From Bacteroidales bacterium (GTDB lineage Bacteria > Bacteroidota > Bacteroidia > Bacteroidales > F082), in assembly GCA_030683155.1 (NCBI GenBank), contig JAUXMV010000111.1, forward strand, positions 1 through 63,368: a stretch of 63,368 bases of DNA. Direction: 5' to 3'. Position numbers and translations under genes: made by a program. Every line of letters begins with the position of its first letter. Positions within the stretch are counted from its first letter, which is position 1. The notes below the pieces were generated by a model that did no database searches, was not told the DNA's origin, and worked only from the letters and a program-made list of their open reading frames with translations. Positions 21,732 to 31,406 of this stretch are shown in pieces.

Positions 21732-21951
21732 GCTTTTCTTTTCTTTTTTTTCGGAATTTATCAAATCGCCTTAAAATTGTTACTGAAAGGCTCTGTCAGA
21801 GGGCTTTAAAAGAAAAATATAATCCGCTTCATCTAACTAATGAAAAGCTTACTTGCCGGAAAATGAAGAAAACAGTCTGAGCCAATTTAAATTTATCAGC
21901 AAGTTGTTTGACAAGTTAAATTAAGTTTTCGACGAGTTGTTTTAGGCTTCA
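21732..21951. other. Intergenic region before uvrD
   Basis: A/T-rich region between the divergent promoters. It contains an 11-base perfect palindrome CTCTGTCAGAG at 21791-21801, with no known binding protein. I see no gene or RNA. Together with 21421-21731 it makes the only gene-free stretch over 300 bases in the housekeeping part. Confidence 0.5.
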
Positions 21952-21984
21952 TTGGCACCTACTAAGCTAAATAGACTAATTTTG
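21952..21984 (+). promoter_or_regulatory. Promoter of the UvrD/PcrA helicase gene
   Basis: TTG at 21952-21954, 22 bases, then TAATTTTG at 21977-21984. Transcription would begin near 21991, 15 bases before the GTG start at 22006. This rules out the TTG at 21952 as the start codon, although it is in frame. Confidence 0.6.
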
Positions 21985-22005
21985 CAAACCAAATTTTTTG
22001 AAATC

Positions 22006-24288
22006 GTGACAGATTTACTCATACAACTCAACGAGCCACAGCGTGAAGCTGTTGTTAATACAAACGGGCCAACAATGATAATTGCTGGTGCCGGATCAGG
22101 TAAAACACGAGCTCTTACTTATAGGATAGCCTATCTTTTGCAACAAGGTGTTGACCCATTTTCGATTCTTGCTTTGACTTTTACGAATAAAGCGGCCAGG
22201 GAAATGAAAGAAAGGGTGATGCAGCTAATTGGTGACAGCAATGGCAGAAGTGTCTGGATGGGAACTTTCCATTCAGTCTTTGCAAGGATTCTAAGGGCTG
22301 AAGGGCATCATCTCGGTTACCCCCAAAATTTCACAATCTATGACACAGACGACAGCAAACGTTTGATCAAATCAATCCTTTCAGAACTTAATCTTGATCC
22401 TAAGGTTTATAATGTTTCCTTTGTTCTTCATCGAATTTCAAATGCAAAGTCCAATCTTTTCTCACCAATAGACTATCTTAACAGTCTAGAAATTCAAACT
22501 GCAGATGCTGCAGCCAATAAACCGCTTACCGGAGAAATTTTCAGAACTTACAATGCACGGCTTAAAAGATCAGACGCAATGGATTTTGATGACCTGCTCT
22601 ATAACACCAATCTGCTTTTTCGGGATTTTCCAGAGGTACTTTATAAATATCAGCATCGCTTCAGATATATATTGGTGGATGAGTATCAGGATACGAATCA
22701 TGCGCAATATTTCATCATAAAACGCATGGCAGCCTTGCATGAAAACATTACAGTAGTCGGCGACGATGCTCAAAGCATTTATGCATTCAGAGGTGCCAAC
22801 ATTCAGAATATTTTAAATTTCAAAGTTGACTATCCTGATCACAATCTTTACAGACTAGAGCAAAATTACCGCTCTACCAAAACAATTGTGAATGCGGCCA
22901 ATGGAATTATCGAAAACAACAAGGACCAAATTAAAAAAACTGTCTGGACAGAAAATGAGGAAGGACAGTTAATAGGCTTACTTCGAGCTACTTCTGATAG
23001 TGAGGAGGGCACTCTTGTTGCCAATTCGATTTTTGGCCACAAGATGTCGAAGCAGCTTCCAAATAAAAGTTTTGCTATTCTTTACCGCACCAATTCTCAG
23101 TCACGTTCGATTGAAGAAGCACTGCGCAGACAAAGCATACCTTATAAGATATATGGAGGTTTATCTTTTTACAGCAGAAAAGAAGTAAAAGATTTGCTTT
23201 CATATTTCCGGCTCGTCATTAACCCAAATGACGAGGAAGCCCTCTTACGCGTAATCAATTATCCTGTCAGGGGAATCGGAAAAACGACAATTGAGAAGTT
23301 GCAAGTTGTTAGCAATGAGTCAAATTCCAGTATTATGGAAATTATCAGCAATCAGGATCACAAGCTCAAGGATATCAACAGAGGAACATTGAACAAACTC
23401 GCTGAATTTGCAACAATGTTAAAAAGCTTTTCGGTGCAAATGGAAAGTAAAAATGCTTTTGAGCTTGCACAACATATCACTAATTCCATAGGAATTATTG
23501 CAGCTCTAAAAGAGGAAGACTCAGTCGAGTCTGTTAACAGAATTGAGAATATTGAAGAGTTGCTCAATGCAATCATGGAATTTTCGGAAAGGGAACCTGT
23601 TGCTTCTGAACTAGGAGAGGAAGGCGTCCCAGGAAGATCACTTGCACATTTTATGCAAGAGGTTGCTTTGCTGACAGATGCGGATAAGAAAGATGATGAT
23701 GAAAACGCAGATTATGTAAGTTTGATGACAATTCACGCTTCCAAAGGCCTGGAGTTTCCATATGTTTTTATTGTAGGTTTGGAAGAAAACCTATTTCCTT
23801 CCATTCAATCGCTTGGTACAAGGGCTGAACTTGAAGAAGAGCGACGCTTGTTTTATGTTGCACTTACAAGGGCTCAGCAAAAAGTTACAATAAGCTATGC
23901 GGAAAGCCGTTATCGCTGGGGCAGTCTTACAATGTCGGAACCAAGCAGATTTATTGAAGAAATTGACACGAAATACCTTGATATGCCAAGGCGTGTTGTT
24001 CCTCATAAAAAAACTGTAATGAGCCAGCTTCCGTTTACCAATTCAGCACAAAAAGGAGTAGAAAATAAATTTTCAGGCAATGCAGGCAGTTCACAAGAAC
24101 CCTTTGAATCATCTGACATTGATTCTTTTCAGGCTGGAATGGTTGTAGAACATCAAAAATTTGGCAAAGGCAAAATAATTCAGATGGAAGGGGCAGGAGC
24201 AAACAGAAAAGCCACGGTTTTTTTTAATGGAATCGGTCAAAAACAATTGCTGCTAAAGTTCGCTAAACTGAAAATCATTGGAGATTAG
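22006..24288 (+). CDS. UvrD/PcrA-type superfamily 1A DNA helicase
   Basis: 760 residues starting at GTG 22006 (product MTDLLIQLNEPQREAV), an ATP-driven 3'-5' helicase for repair and replication restart. Motifs in order: Q-motif LNEPQREAV, Walker A GAGSGKT, motif Ia ALTFTNKAAREMKER, Walker B DEYQDTN, motif III GDDAQSIYAFRGA, motif IV LEQNYRST, motif V TIHASKGLEFPYVF, motif VI FYVALTRAQ. The C-terminus has the flexible linker and a Tudor-like end (GMVVEHQKFGKGKIIQMEG) typical of PcrA/UvrD. The start was chosen because a promoter covers the upstream codons. Whether to call it uvrD or pcrA cannot be settled. Confidence 0.95.
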   Translation: MTDLLIQLNEPQREAVVNTNGPTMIIAGAGSGKTRALTYRIAYLLQQGVDPFSILALTFTNKAAREMKERVMQLIGDSNGRSVWMGTFHSVFARILRAEGHHLGYPQNFTIYDTDDSKRLIKSILSELNLDPKVYNVSFVLHRISNAKSNLFSPIDYLNSLEIQTADAAANKPLTGEIFRTYNARLKRSDAMDFDDLLYNTNLLFRDFPEVLYKYQHRFRYILVDEYQDTNHAQYFIIKRMAALHENITVVGDDAQSIYAFRGANIQNILNFKVDYPDHNLYRLEQNYRSTKTIVNAANGIIENNKDQIKKTVWTENEEGQLIGLLRATSDSEEGTLVANSIFGHKMSKQLPNKSFAILYRTNSQSRSIEEALRRQSIPYKIYGGLSFYSRKEVKDLLSYFRLVINPNDEEALLRVINYPVRGIGKTTIEKLQVVSNESNSSIMEIISNQDHKLKDINRGTLNKLAEFATMLKSFSVQMESKNAFELAQHITNSIGIIAALKEEDSVESVNRIENIEELLNAIMEFSEREPVASELGEEGVPGRSLAHFMQEVALLTDADKKDDDENADYVSLMTIHASKGLEFPYVFIVGLEENLFPSIQSLGTRAELEEERRLFYVALTRAQQKVTISYAESRYRWGSLTMSEPSRFIEEIDTKYLDMPRRVVPHKKTVMSQLPFTNSAQKGVENKFSGNAGSSQEPFESSDIDSFQAGMVVEHQKFGKGKIIQMEGAGANRKATVFFNGIGQKQLLLKFAKLKIIGD

Positions 24289-24305
24289 GATTTATATTAT
24301 CTTTG
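24278..24305 (+). promoter_or_regulatory. Candidate promoter for the DUF4290 gene
   Basis: TTG at 24278-24280, 17 bases, then TATCTTTG at 24298-24305, overlapping the helicase stop codon. It gives a leader of roughly 70 bases before the ATG at 24383. Spacing is at the short end of the accepted range. Confidence 0.5.
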
Positions 24306-24382
24306 CAAATGATAACCCTTTAAGATTTCTCCCATCCTTCTTGATAGAAAAGCACAGGCGTTAATAAAATCTATAACAAATC

Positions 24383-25030
24383 ATGAAATACAACACATTA
24401 AGAAGTCCACTGATTATACCGGAATACGGCAGAAATATCCAAAACATGATCGAGCATTTGTTTAAGATCGAGGATAAAGACAAGCGCACAGATAATGCCT
24501 ATTTCATTGTCAATGTTATGGCTCAGATGCATCCGCAAGTGAAAGAATCGGCTGATTATTTGCACAAGCTTTGGGATCATCTGCATATAATCAGCAACTA
24601 CAAGCTCGATATCGATGGCCCATTTCCAAAACCAGAAAAGGAAATATTTACAAAAAAACCTGCCAAGATCGTCTATAATTCAAGCAATATCAGGTATGGG
24701 CATTATGGACGGCATATTGTGAACATCATCAAAAAAGCCAACGAATACGAAGATGGGCAAGAGAAGGACGCATTGATTCATTCCATTGCCAACCAAATGA
24801 AAAAGCTTTATTTGAGCTGGAACCGTGATTCGGTAAGCGACCTTACAATAGCTGAGAACTTAAGCGAACTTTCCGGTGGTCAATTGACTATTCCCGAAGA
24901 ATCAAGATTGATTTCAACAAATGAAATTCTTGCTAAAAATGGTGCAGGATCTCCTTCAAGCTTGCAAAAGAAAAAGAAATTTGTTCCAAGACGCGACAAT
25001 CAGAATTTCCAACGGAAGAAATCCAGGTAA
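24383..25030 (+). CDS. DUF4290 family protein
   Basis: 215 residues, soluble, no signal peptide or membrane segment. The sequence LRSPLIIPEYGRNIQNMIEH and the WDHLHIISNY motif place it in DUF4290, a family restricted to Bacteroidota and typically adjacent to murA, as here. The last 40 residues are basic and low in complexity (KKKKFVPRRDNQNFQRKKSR). Function is unknown. It ends in a strong terminator, so it is its own unit rather than a murA operon partner. Confidence 0.85.
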   Translation: MKYNTLRSPLIIPEYGRNIQNMIEHLFKIEDKDKRTDNAYFIVNVMAQMHPQVKESADYLHKLWDHLHIISNYKLDIDGPFPKPEKEIFTKKPAKIVYNSSNIRYGHYGRHIVNIIKKANEYEDGQEKDALIHSIANQMKKLYLSWNRDSVSDLTIAENLSELSGGQLTIPEESRLISTNEILAKNGAGSPSSLQKKKKFVPRRDNQNFQRKKSR

Positions 25031-25047
25031 GAGATAATGAAAATTTT

Positions 25048-25081
25048 AAAAGGCAAAAAATCTCAAGGTTTTTTGCCTTTT
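25048..25081 (+). terminator. Intrinsic terminator after the DUF4290 gene
   Basis: A 13-bp perfect stem, AAAAGGCAAAAAA (25048-25060) and TTTTTTGCCTTTT (25069-25081), with an 8-base loop. The T-run is built into the 3' arm. It is 17 bases after the stop codon. Confidence 0.85.
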
Positions 25082-25167
25082 GTATTTATGGTAGTATCAA
25101 ATTTATCATTAGAAAAACCGTTGCTTTCTAAAACAAGATAAATGATTAATTTCGAAAAAAAATTCAA

Positions 25168-26475
25168 ATGGGATCATTCATAATCAAAGGGGGCAAAGCC
25201 TTACATGGAGAAATACATCCTCAAGGCGCTAAAAATGAAGCACTTCAAATATTGTGCACCTGTATTTTGACAGAAGAGAAGGTTGTTGTGCATAACCTTC
25301 CAAATATCGTTGATGTAAACAACCTGATTTTTTTACTTGCATCAATGGGGGTTGAAGTTGATCGTATATCTGCTTCAAAGGTCGTTTTACAGGCCAAAGA
25401 AATCAACATGGATTATCTTCGAAGCGATGATTTTATGAAAAAATCATCCCAGCTTCGGGGCAGCATTATGTTGGCCGGACCGCTGCTAGCACGTTACGGA
25501 AAGGCATTTATCCCACAACCAGGCGGCGATAAAATCGGAAGACGTCGGCTTGACACCCATTTCATTGGTCTGCAGAAATTAGGTGCTACTTTCGATGATA
25601 TTTCGTCAGATAAAATTTGTGAAATCCAGACAAAAGGCAAATTAAAAGGAACTTATATGTTGCTTGATGAAGCCTCTGTTACCGGCACGGCAAATATCGT
25701 TATGGCAGCATGCATGGCCGAAGGTACCACTACAATTTTTAATGCTGCATGCGAACCATATCTTGTTCAGCTTTGCAATATGCTCGTAAGAATGGGCGCC
25801 AAAATCACTGGAATAGGATCAAATTTGCTTACTATTGAAGGAGTTATGCGCTTATCAGGCACCGAACATACGCTACTTGCTGACATGATCGAAGTCGGCA
25901 GTTTTATTGGGATGGCGGCTATGACTGCGGCTGACTTAACAATAAAAAATGCTGGCGTTCAACATCTTGGATTAATCCCTGAGGTTTTCAGACGTATGGG
26001 AATCAGACTTGAAATAATCGGAGACGATATTCATGTGCCTCCACACGACCACTATGAGGTAGAAACATTTATGGACGGAAGTATCATGACTGTTGCAGAT
26101 GCTCCATGGCCAGGTTTCACACCTGACCTGATCAGTATTGTGCTTGTTGTTGCCACACAGGCAAAAGGTAGTGTTTTGATTCATCAAAAAATGTTTGAAA
26201 GCAGACTTTTCTTTGTTGATAAACTCATTGATATGGGCGCACAGATAATCCTTTGCGATCCGCACCGGGCCAATGTTATCGGACTCGACAGAAAATATCC
26301 TTTACGAGGTATCCGCATGAGTTCACCTGATATCAGAGCAGGTGTGGCACTCCTAATCGCTGCCTTGTCTGCGAAGGGAACAAGTATCATTGATAATATA
26401 GATCAGATTGACCGCGGATATCAGTTTATTGAGCAGCGATTACAAAATATAGGTGCTGATATTAAAAGAATATGA
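25168..26475 (+). CDS. murA: UDP-N-acetylglucosamine 1-carboxyvinyltransferase (Asp-type)
   Basis: 435 residues; transfers enolpyruvate from PEP to UDP-GlcNAc, the first committed step of peptidoglycan synthesis. It starts MGSFIIKGGKALHGEIHPQGAKNEAL and has the EPSP-synthase double fold with RGSIMLAGPLLARYG and PDIRAGVALLIAAL. The catalytic-loop residue that is Cys115 in E. coli is Asp121 here (PGGDKIGRRRLDTH). That substitution is known from fosfomycin-insensitive MurA enzymes. Candidate promoter: TTG-N23-TAATTTCG ending near 25154, weak. Confidence 0.96.
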   Translation: MGSFIIKGGKALHGEIHPQGAKNEALQILCTCILTEEKVVVHNLPNIVDVNNLIFLLASMGVEVDRISASKVVLQAKEINMDYLRSDDFMKKSSQLRGSIMLAGPLLARYGKAFIPQPGGDKIGRRRLDTHFIGLQKLGATFDDISSDKICEIQTKGKLKGTYMLLDEASVTGTANIVMAACMAEGTTTIFNAACEPYLVQLCNMLVRMGAKITGIGSNLLTIEGVMRLSGTEHTLLADMIEVGSFIGMAAMTAADLTIKNAGVQHLGLIPEVFRRMGIRLEIIGDDIHVPPHDHYEVETFMDGSIMTVADAPWPGFTPDLISIVLVVATQAKGSVLIHQKMFESRLFFVDKLIDMGAQIILCDPHRANVIGLDRKYPLRGIRMSSPDIRAGVALLIAALSAKGTSIIDNIDQIDRGYQFIEQRLQNIGADIKRI

Positions 26476-26551
26476 AAGGAATCCTGTCAAATTGTCAAGC
26501 TAAGTGATGGATGGCAGGCTATTTGATTAGTAGAGAAAAAAATATATTATA

Positions 26552-27160
26552 ATGGACGAAACGAAGAAAACAGATCCAAAAGATCAGATGGAGGATTTTG
26601 AAGATATCCATATCGAAGAAAATGAAGCATTTTTGGAAGAAAAACCAATCGAAGAGACAGATATGAAATTAAAGCAAGACAAGAAAAAAGTCAAAAAAGA
26701 CAAAGCCAGCGAAGAACTTGAAAATCTACAGTTGAAATACGATGAATTAAACGAAAAGTATCTGCGTCTTTTTTCTGAGTTTGATAACTTCAGAAAAAGA
26801 ACTTTGAAAGAAAAGATAGAATTAAGCAAGACAGCTTCTGAAGATATTATCACCAATTTGCTACCCATCATTGATGATTTTGAGAGAGCACTGCAACTCA
26901 TGCCTCAAACAGAAGAAAACAGAAAGCAGTTTGAAGGTATAAATTTAATTTACAATAAATTATCTAAAACGCTTCAGCAGAAAGGCTTAGAAGAATTAAC
27001 TGCCCTTGGCGAAGCTTTTGATACTGATTATCATGAAGCCCTTACCAACATTCCGGCAGCTGATGAGTCGATGAAAGGAAAAGTTGTTGATGTGATTCAG
27101 AAAGGCTACAATCTCAATGGCAAGATAATTCGTTTTGCCAAAGTTGTTGTTGGTAATTAA
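26552..27160 (+). CDS. grpE: Nucleotide exchange factor GrpE
   Basis: 202 residues. The acidic N-terminus and long dimerising coiled coil (~45-120; LENLQLKYDELNEKYLRLFSEFDNFRKR) are followed by the DnaK-binding beta domain with EALTNIPA and the VVDVIQKGYNLNGKIIRFAKVVV signature. It releases ADP from DnaK. It is 31 bases before dnaJ, forming a heat-shock pair. Confidence 0.97.
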   Translation: MDETKKTDPKDQMEDFEDIHIEENEAFLEEKPIEETDMKLKQDKKKVKKDKASEELENLQLKYDELNEKYLRLFSEFDNFRKRTLKEKIELSKTASEDIITNLLPIIDDFERALQLMPQTEENRKQFEGINLIYNKLSKTLQQKGLEELTALGEAFDTDYHEALTNIPAADESMKGKVVDVIQKGYNLNGKIIRFAKVVVGN

Positions 27161-27191
27161 AGGTTGAACGAACCGAAAGCTCCAAAATAAT

Positions 27192-28337
27192 ATGGCAAAA
27201 AGAGACTACTACGAAATTCTTGAAATTGATCGCAACGCTGCTGAAAGTGACATTAAGAAAGCCTACCGTAAGATGGCTTTGAAATACCATCCGGATAAAA
27301 ATCCTGATGATCATGAATCGGAGGAAAAATTCAAAGAAGCCGCAGAAGCCTATGAGGTTTTGAGTAACGCAGATAAAAAAGCCAGGTATGACAGATATGG
27401 CCATGCCGGAGTCGGAGGAAATTCCGGTGGCGGAGGTTTTGGAGGCGGAATGTCGATGGATGACATTTTCAGTCAGTTTGGTGATATTTTTGGAGGTGCA
27501 TTTGGTGGATCATTTGGAGGGTCTTCCAATCGTGGAAGGCGCGTAAACAAGGGGTCAAACCTCAGGGTAAAGGTGAAGATGAACCTTCAGGAAATTGCAA
27601 CAGGCGTAGAAAAAAAGATTAAAGTAAGCAAATATGTTTCCTGTAAGCAGTGCTCAGGTTCAGGCGCTGAACATGGCAGTTCTTATGCTACTTGCTCCAC
27701 ATGTCACGGAAATGGCCATATCAGACAAGTAACAAATACATTTCTGGGTCAGATGCAAACGACCTCCACATGTCCAACCTGTGGAGGCGAAGGCCGCATT
27801 ATTACCAAGAAATGCAATCAGTGTCAGGGCAATGGTGTAATGCGTGACGAGGAGATAATATCGATCAACATCCCTGCCGGCGTTGGTGAAGGCATGCAGC
27901 TTTCGCTTAGTGGTAAAGGAAATGCAGGAGCCCGCGGTGGAATACCGGGTGATCTGATTGTTTTGATCGAAGAAGAAAAACATCCAGAACTGGAACGTGA
28001 TGGCAACAACTTAATTCATAATTTATTTATCAGCGTATCAGATGCTGCACTGGGATCACAGATTGAGGTTCCAACAGTGGACGGAAAAGCAAGAATGAAA
28101 ATTGCGCCCGGTACACAACCCGGAAAAGTCCTGAGACTAAAAGGAAAAGGTCTGCCAAGCGTAAACCAATACGGGAACGGTGATTTGTTGATTAATATAA
28201 ATGTTTGGATACCCAAGGAAGTTACAAAAGAAGAAAGAAAAATACTGGAAGATTTGCAACAATCTGAGAATTTCAAACCCAATCCAACAGCAAACGAAAA
28301 ACGTTTCTTCGACAGAATGCGTGAATTCTTTGGCTAA
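27192..28337 (+). CDS. dnaJ: Chaperone DnaJ
   Basis: 381 residues. J-domain (4-68) with the HPD motif in [13 protein letters not shown]; Gly/Phe-rich region (~75-115); four C-x2-C-x-G-x-G zinc repeats ([32 protein letters not shown]); then the two substrate-binding beta domains. It is type I DnaJ, co-chaperone of DnaK. dnaK itself is not in the window. Confidence 0.98.
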   Translation: MAKRDYYEILEIDRNAAESDIKKAYRKMALKYHPDKNPDDHESEEKFKEAAEAYEVLSNADKKARYDRYGHAGVGGNSGGGGFGGGMSMDDIFSQFGDIFGGAFGGSFGGSSNRGRRVNKGSNLRVKVKMNLQEIATGVEKKIKVSKYVSCKQCSGSGAEHGSSYATCSTCHGNGHIRQVTNTFLGQMQTTSTCPTCGGEGRIITKKCNQCQGNGVMRDEEIISINIPAGVGEGMQLSLSGKGNAGARGGIPGDLIVLIEEEKHPELERDGNNLIHNLFISVSDAALGSQIEVPTVDGKARMKIAPGTQPGKVLRLKGKGLPSVNQYGNGDLLININVWIPKEVTKEERKILEDLQQSENFKPNPTANEKRFFDRMREFFG

Positions 28338-28355
28338 AACAAACATGAAGACCAG

Positions 28356-29294
28356 ATGCATTTTATAGAAGCCAGAGACATCGTTAAACGCTATTCAAAC
28401 CATGTGGCATTAAAAGGTGTCAGCATAAGCGTACCGAAACAAAGTATTTTTGGATTGTTAGGTCCAAACGGAGCAGGCAAAACCTCACTCATACGAATCA
28501 TCAATCAGATCACAGCCCCGGATGAAGGATATATTCTGATTGATGGGAAACCACTTATAGCCGAACATTCACAAAGAATCGGGTATCTTCCGGAGGAAAG
28601 AGGCCTTTATAAAAAAATGAAGGTAGGCGAACAGGCACTGTATCTTGCGCAATTAAAAGGTGTTGACAAAAATACAGCACAAATCAGATTAAAAAAATGG
28701 TTTGAGAAATTTGAAATTGAATCGTGGTGGAACCGCAAAGTGGAGGAACTTAGCAAGGGGATGCAACAAAAAATTCAATTCATTGTAACTATAATACACA
28801 ATCCTGAAATTTTGATTTTTGATGAACCCTTCAGTGGATTTGATCCAATCAATGTGAATATCATCAAAGAGGAAATACTTCGACTGAGAGATGAAGGAGC
28901 TACAATTTTATTTTCGACGCACAATATGGCTTCAGTTGAAGAACTTTGCGACAACATTGCGCTTATCAATTCAAGCGAAAAAATTCTTGATGGCCGTGTT
29001 GATGAAATAAAACGTCAATATCGTTCCCATACTTTCGAGTTGAAACTGCAAGATCTAAAGAGTCCGGCCAGATCATTTATCCCTGCCAATTTCAATTTAC
29101 TGACAGAAAGCACCAATAATTTTGGTGAAACGATATTGCGCATTCAAAGCAAGGAAGCTGAAGATGCAAACAAACTTATCCAAACTCTCCTACCCCACGC
29201 AGGGATTGTGGCCTTCAGCGAAATCCTTCCGACGATGAATGAGATATTTATTGAAAAAGTTCAGGCGAGCCAGAATTTGAGCGCTAAATCTTAA
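28356..29294 (+). CDS. ABC exporter ATP-binding protein (NatA-like)
   Basis: 312 residues. Walker A GPNGAGKTS, Q-loop, signature ELSKGMQQKIQ, Walker B ILIFDEPFSGFDP, and H-loop STHNMASVEELC. A ~90-residue C-terminal domain follows, as in NatA/CcmA/YhaQ-type exporters. It is 18 bases after dnaJ and 10 before the permease gene, so probably one operon. Substrate unknown (NatAB of Bacillus exports Na+, but that cannot be carried over). Confidence 0.9.
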   Translation: MHFIEARDIVKRYSNHVALKGVSISVPKQSIFGLLGPNGAGKTSLIRIINQITAPDEGYILIDGKPLIAEHSQRIGYLPEERGLYKKMKVGEQALYLAQLKGVDKNTAQIRLKKWFEKFEIESWWNRKVEELSKGMQQKIQFIVTIIHNPEILIFDEPFSGFDPINVNIIKEEILRLRDEGATILFSTHNMASVEELCDNIALINSSEKILDGRVDEIKRQYRSHTFELKLQDLKSPARSFIPANFNLLTESTNNFGETILRIQSKEAEDANKLIQTLLPHAGIVAFSEILPTMNEIFIEKVQASQNLSAKS

Positions 29295-29304
29295 AAAATA
29301 CGAT

Positions 29305-30618
29305 ATGAATAAAACCTGGCTGATACTGCAAAGAGAATATCTTACCCGCGTTAAAAAAACAAGTTTTATCGTTATGACTTTTTTAGGGCCATTGCTGATG
29401 GCTGCCTTGATGATTGTACCCATCGTACTGGCTTCGCTGGAGGATGTTGGAAAAAAAACAATCGCTGTCATAGACGAAACACAATGGTTTACAGGCAAAT
29501 TCGAATCGGGCGACAACATGGAATTTATTCATGTATTTGAAGATCTTGAGACTGAAAAATTGAAAGTTCTTAATAATGAATATGATGGATTGCTGTATAT
29601 TCCTTTGCCACAGTTAAATGTGCCGGCTAATGCAGAATTCTTTAGCCGTAAACAGGCTTCGCTTACCGTAAGGGCTTATGTGCGCAATGTGATGAAAACC
29701 GAAGTTGAAAACCGGAAGCTAATGGCTTCAGGCATTGATCCCAATCTGATAAAAGAAGCGAAAACCACCATCAACATTGTAACAATCAAACTTGAAAAGG
29801 ATGGCAGTGAATCAAAAAGTTTCACAGAAGTCCAGCTTGGATTGGGCATTTTTTCTGCATTTCTGATTTATTTTTTCATTTTCCTTTTTGGTTCTCAGGT
29901 GATGCGTGGGGTCATAGAAGAGAAAACAAGCCGTATCATAGAAGTCATCGTCTCATCTGTTAAACCTTTTCAGCTGATGATGGGAAAGATTACAGGAATT
30001 GCGCTTGTCGGGCTTACCCAATTTTTGCTTTGGGTTGTGCTCACACTTGGCATTTATGGCGCATTCATATTATTCTTTGGCCCGGAGGTCAATCCACAGC
30101 AGATGTCATCAATGAGTGGCATGCTTAATCAAGGGACAATTGAACAGCCTGAATTAACAAATCAAAGTGTTGCCCAGATTTTTGAGGTTATTCAGTCAAT
30201 CGATTTTGGGGTAATCATTTTCAGTTTCATCGTTTATTTCCTTGGAGGATACCTTCTTTATGCAGCACTTTTTGCAGCAATAGGTTCAGCGGTTGACAAT
30301 GAAGCCGATACACAGCAGTTTATGTTGCCGGTGTCGTTGCCACTGATTTTTGGTATTGTCATTGCAAATTTTATAGTCAATAATCCAGATGGTTCATTGG
30401 CGTTTTGGCTTTCAATTTTTCCGCTGACTTCTCCTGTAATTATGATGGTTCGGATTCCGTTTGGAGTTCCCTATTGGGAGCTTGGTTTATCGATGACACT
30501 TCTGGCAGCAGGATTCATTTTTACAACATGGCTTGCAGCAAAAATTTACCGCACAGGAATACTGATGTACGGTAAGAAAGTGAATTACAAAGAAATCTGG
30601 AAGTGGCTGAGTTATTAA
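29305..30618 (+). CDS. ABC-2 type exporter permease (NatB/YhaP-like)
   Basis: 437 residues. One N-terminal membrane segment (~20-45; SFIVMTFLGPLLMAALMIVP), a ~130-residue extracytoplasmic domain, then five to six membrane segments from ~180 with the RGVIEEKTSRIIEVIVSSVKPFQLMMGKI motif of this family. It pairs with the preceding ATPase. It ends convergently with the minus-strand respiratory island, 15 bases from the SafE-like gene. No clear terminator lies in that gap. Confidence 0.88.
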   Translation: MNKTWLILQREYLTRVKKTSFIVMTFLGPLLMAALMIVPIVLASLEDVGKKTIAVIDETQWFTGKFESGDNMEFIHVFEDLETEKLKVLNNEYDGLLYIPLPQLNVPANAEFFSRKQASLTVRAYVRNVMKTEVENRKLMASGIDPNLIKEAKTTINIVTIKLEKDGSESKSFTEVQLGLGIFSAFLIYFFIFLFGSQVMRGVIEEKTSRIIEVIVSSVKPFQLMMGKITGIALVGLTQFLLWVVLTLGIYGAFILFFGPEVNPQQMSSMSGMLNQGTIEQPELTNQSVAQIFEVIQSIDFGVIIFSFIVYFLGGYLLYAALFAAIGSAVDNEADTQQFMLPVSLPLIFGIVIANFIVNNPDGSLAFWLSIFPLTSPVIMMVRIPFGVPYWELGLSMTLLAAGFIFTTWLAAKIYRTGILMYGKKVNYKEIWKWLSY

Positions 30619-30633
30619 ACCTTATCAAAGGTC

Positions 30634-31404
30634 CTACTTAAAGTCCTTTATTTCAGTCTGATGTGTATCAATAGGTTTTGAAGGAGAGCAGCATGCACCT
30701 TCAACTTTGACTTCCTTCTCGGGAGTAAGCATTTTCGTTTTTGGACTTATAAAAGGTATCCCAAGCGACATTCCTCTGAGAATAAAAATTATTCCAAGCA
30801 TCACAATAAAAACCGGAACAACTTTACTTAGTTTTTGTCTTAATCCACCACTGATTATATTCCCAACCAGCGAAACACCCAGCATCACAGGTATTGTTCC
30901 CAGTCCAAAAACAATCATAAAAAGTGTCCCCATCAGCACATCATTCGTATTGATGGCTCCGGCCACAGCCACATAGACCAACCCACAAGGCAATAACCCG
31001 TTGAGTAATCCAATGAGAAAAAGGTTGCTTTTCGATTGTTTTCCAAACATTTTCCTGAAATGACTGATCAACCGTGTGGCATACCCTGAAGTTATGCTTT
31101 CAATATTTATTTTACCTCTGAAAAGAAATGGAAAGAGTACAGAAGCAATCATTATTACACCCATAATAATGGAGGCCCATTGCTGAATTCCTGCCATGTG
31201 AATGCCTTTGCCAAGCAAGCCAAAAAGTGCTCCCAAAACTCCATAGGTAAGCGCCCGTCCGATATTGTAGAGCAAGCCTCCTGCAGTTCTGTCGAGCCAG
31301 CTTTTGTGTCCCAATGGTAATGCGACAGCAATCGGACCACACATTCCGATGCAATGCAAACTTCCTACCAGCCCAATGGTAAGCGCTGTATACAACTCAA
31401 TCAT
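30634..31404 (-). CDS. SafE/TauE-like membrane protein of the cco cluster
   Basis: 256 residues from ATG 31404; a TTG two codons upstream is in frame but overlaps the ccoH stop. Six or more membrane segments with the family motif HCIGMCGPIA (residues ~18-27). It is the 'sulfite exporter TauE/SafE' type that regularly follows ccoGH in cbb3 clusters. By family context it is thought to help metal supply or oxidase maturation rather than sulfite export. The cytosolic C-terminal tail carries a Cys pair (GACCSP), a possible copper ligand. Confidence 0.85.
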   Translation of the reverse strand: MIELYTALTIGLVGSLHCIGMCGPIAVALPLGHKSWLDRTAGGLLYNIGRALTYGVLGALFGLLGKGIHMAGIQQWASIIMGVIMIASVLFPFLFRGKINIESITSGYATRLISHFRKMFGKQSKSNLFLIGLLNGLLPCGLVYVAVAGAINTNDVLMGTLFMIVFGLGTIPVMLGVSLVGNIISGGLRQKLSKVVPVFIVMLGIIFILRGMSLGIPFISPKTKMLTPEKEVKVEGACCSPSKPIDTHQTEIKDFK

Positions 31405-31406
31405 AA

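Noticed and set aside
21791-21801. Palindrome CTCTGTCAGAG as a possible SOS operator for the helicase gene
   Set aside because: It lies about 190 bases upstream of the predicted start, is short, and matches no operator I know in Bacteroidota.
30619-30633. Bidirectional terminator between the ABC permease and SafE-like genes
   Set aside because: Only a 5-bp stem (AAAGG/CCTTT) extending into the coding end is possible; too weak to call.
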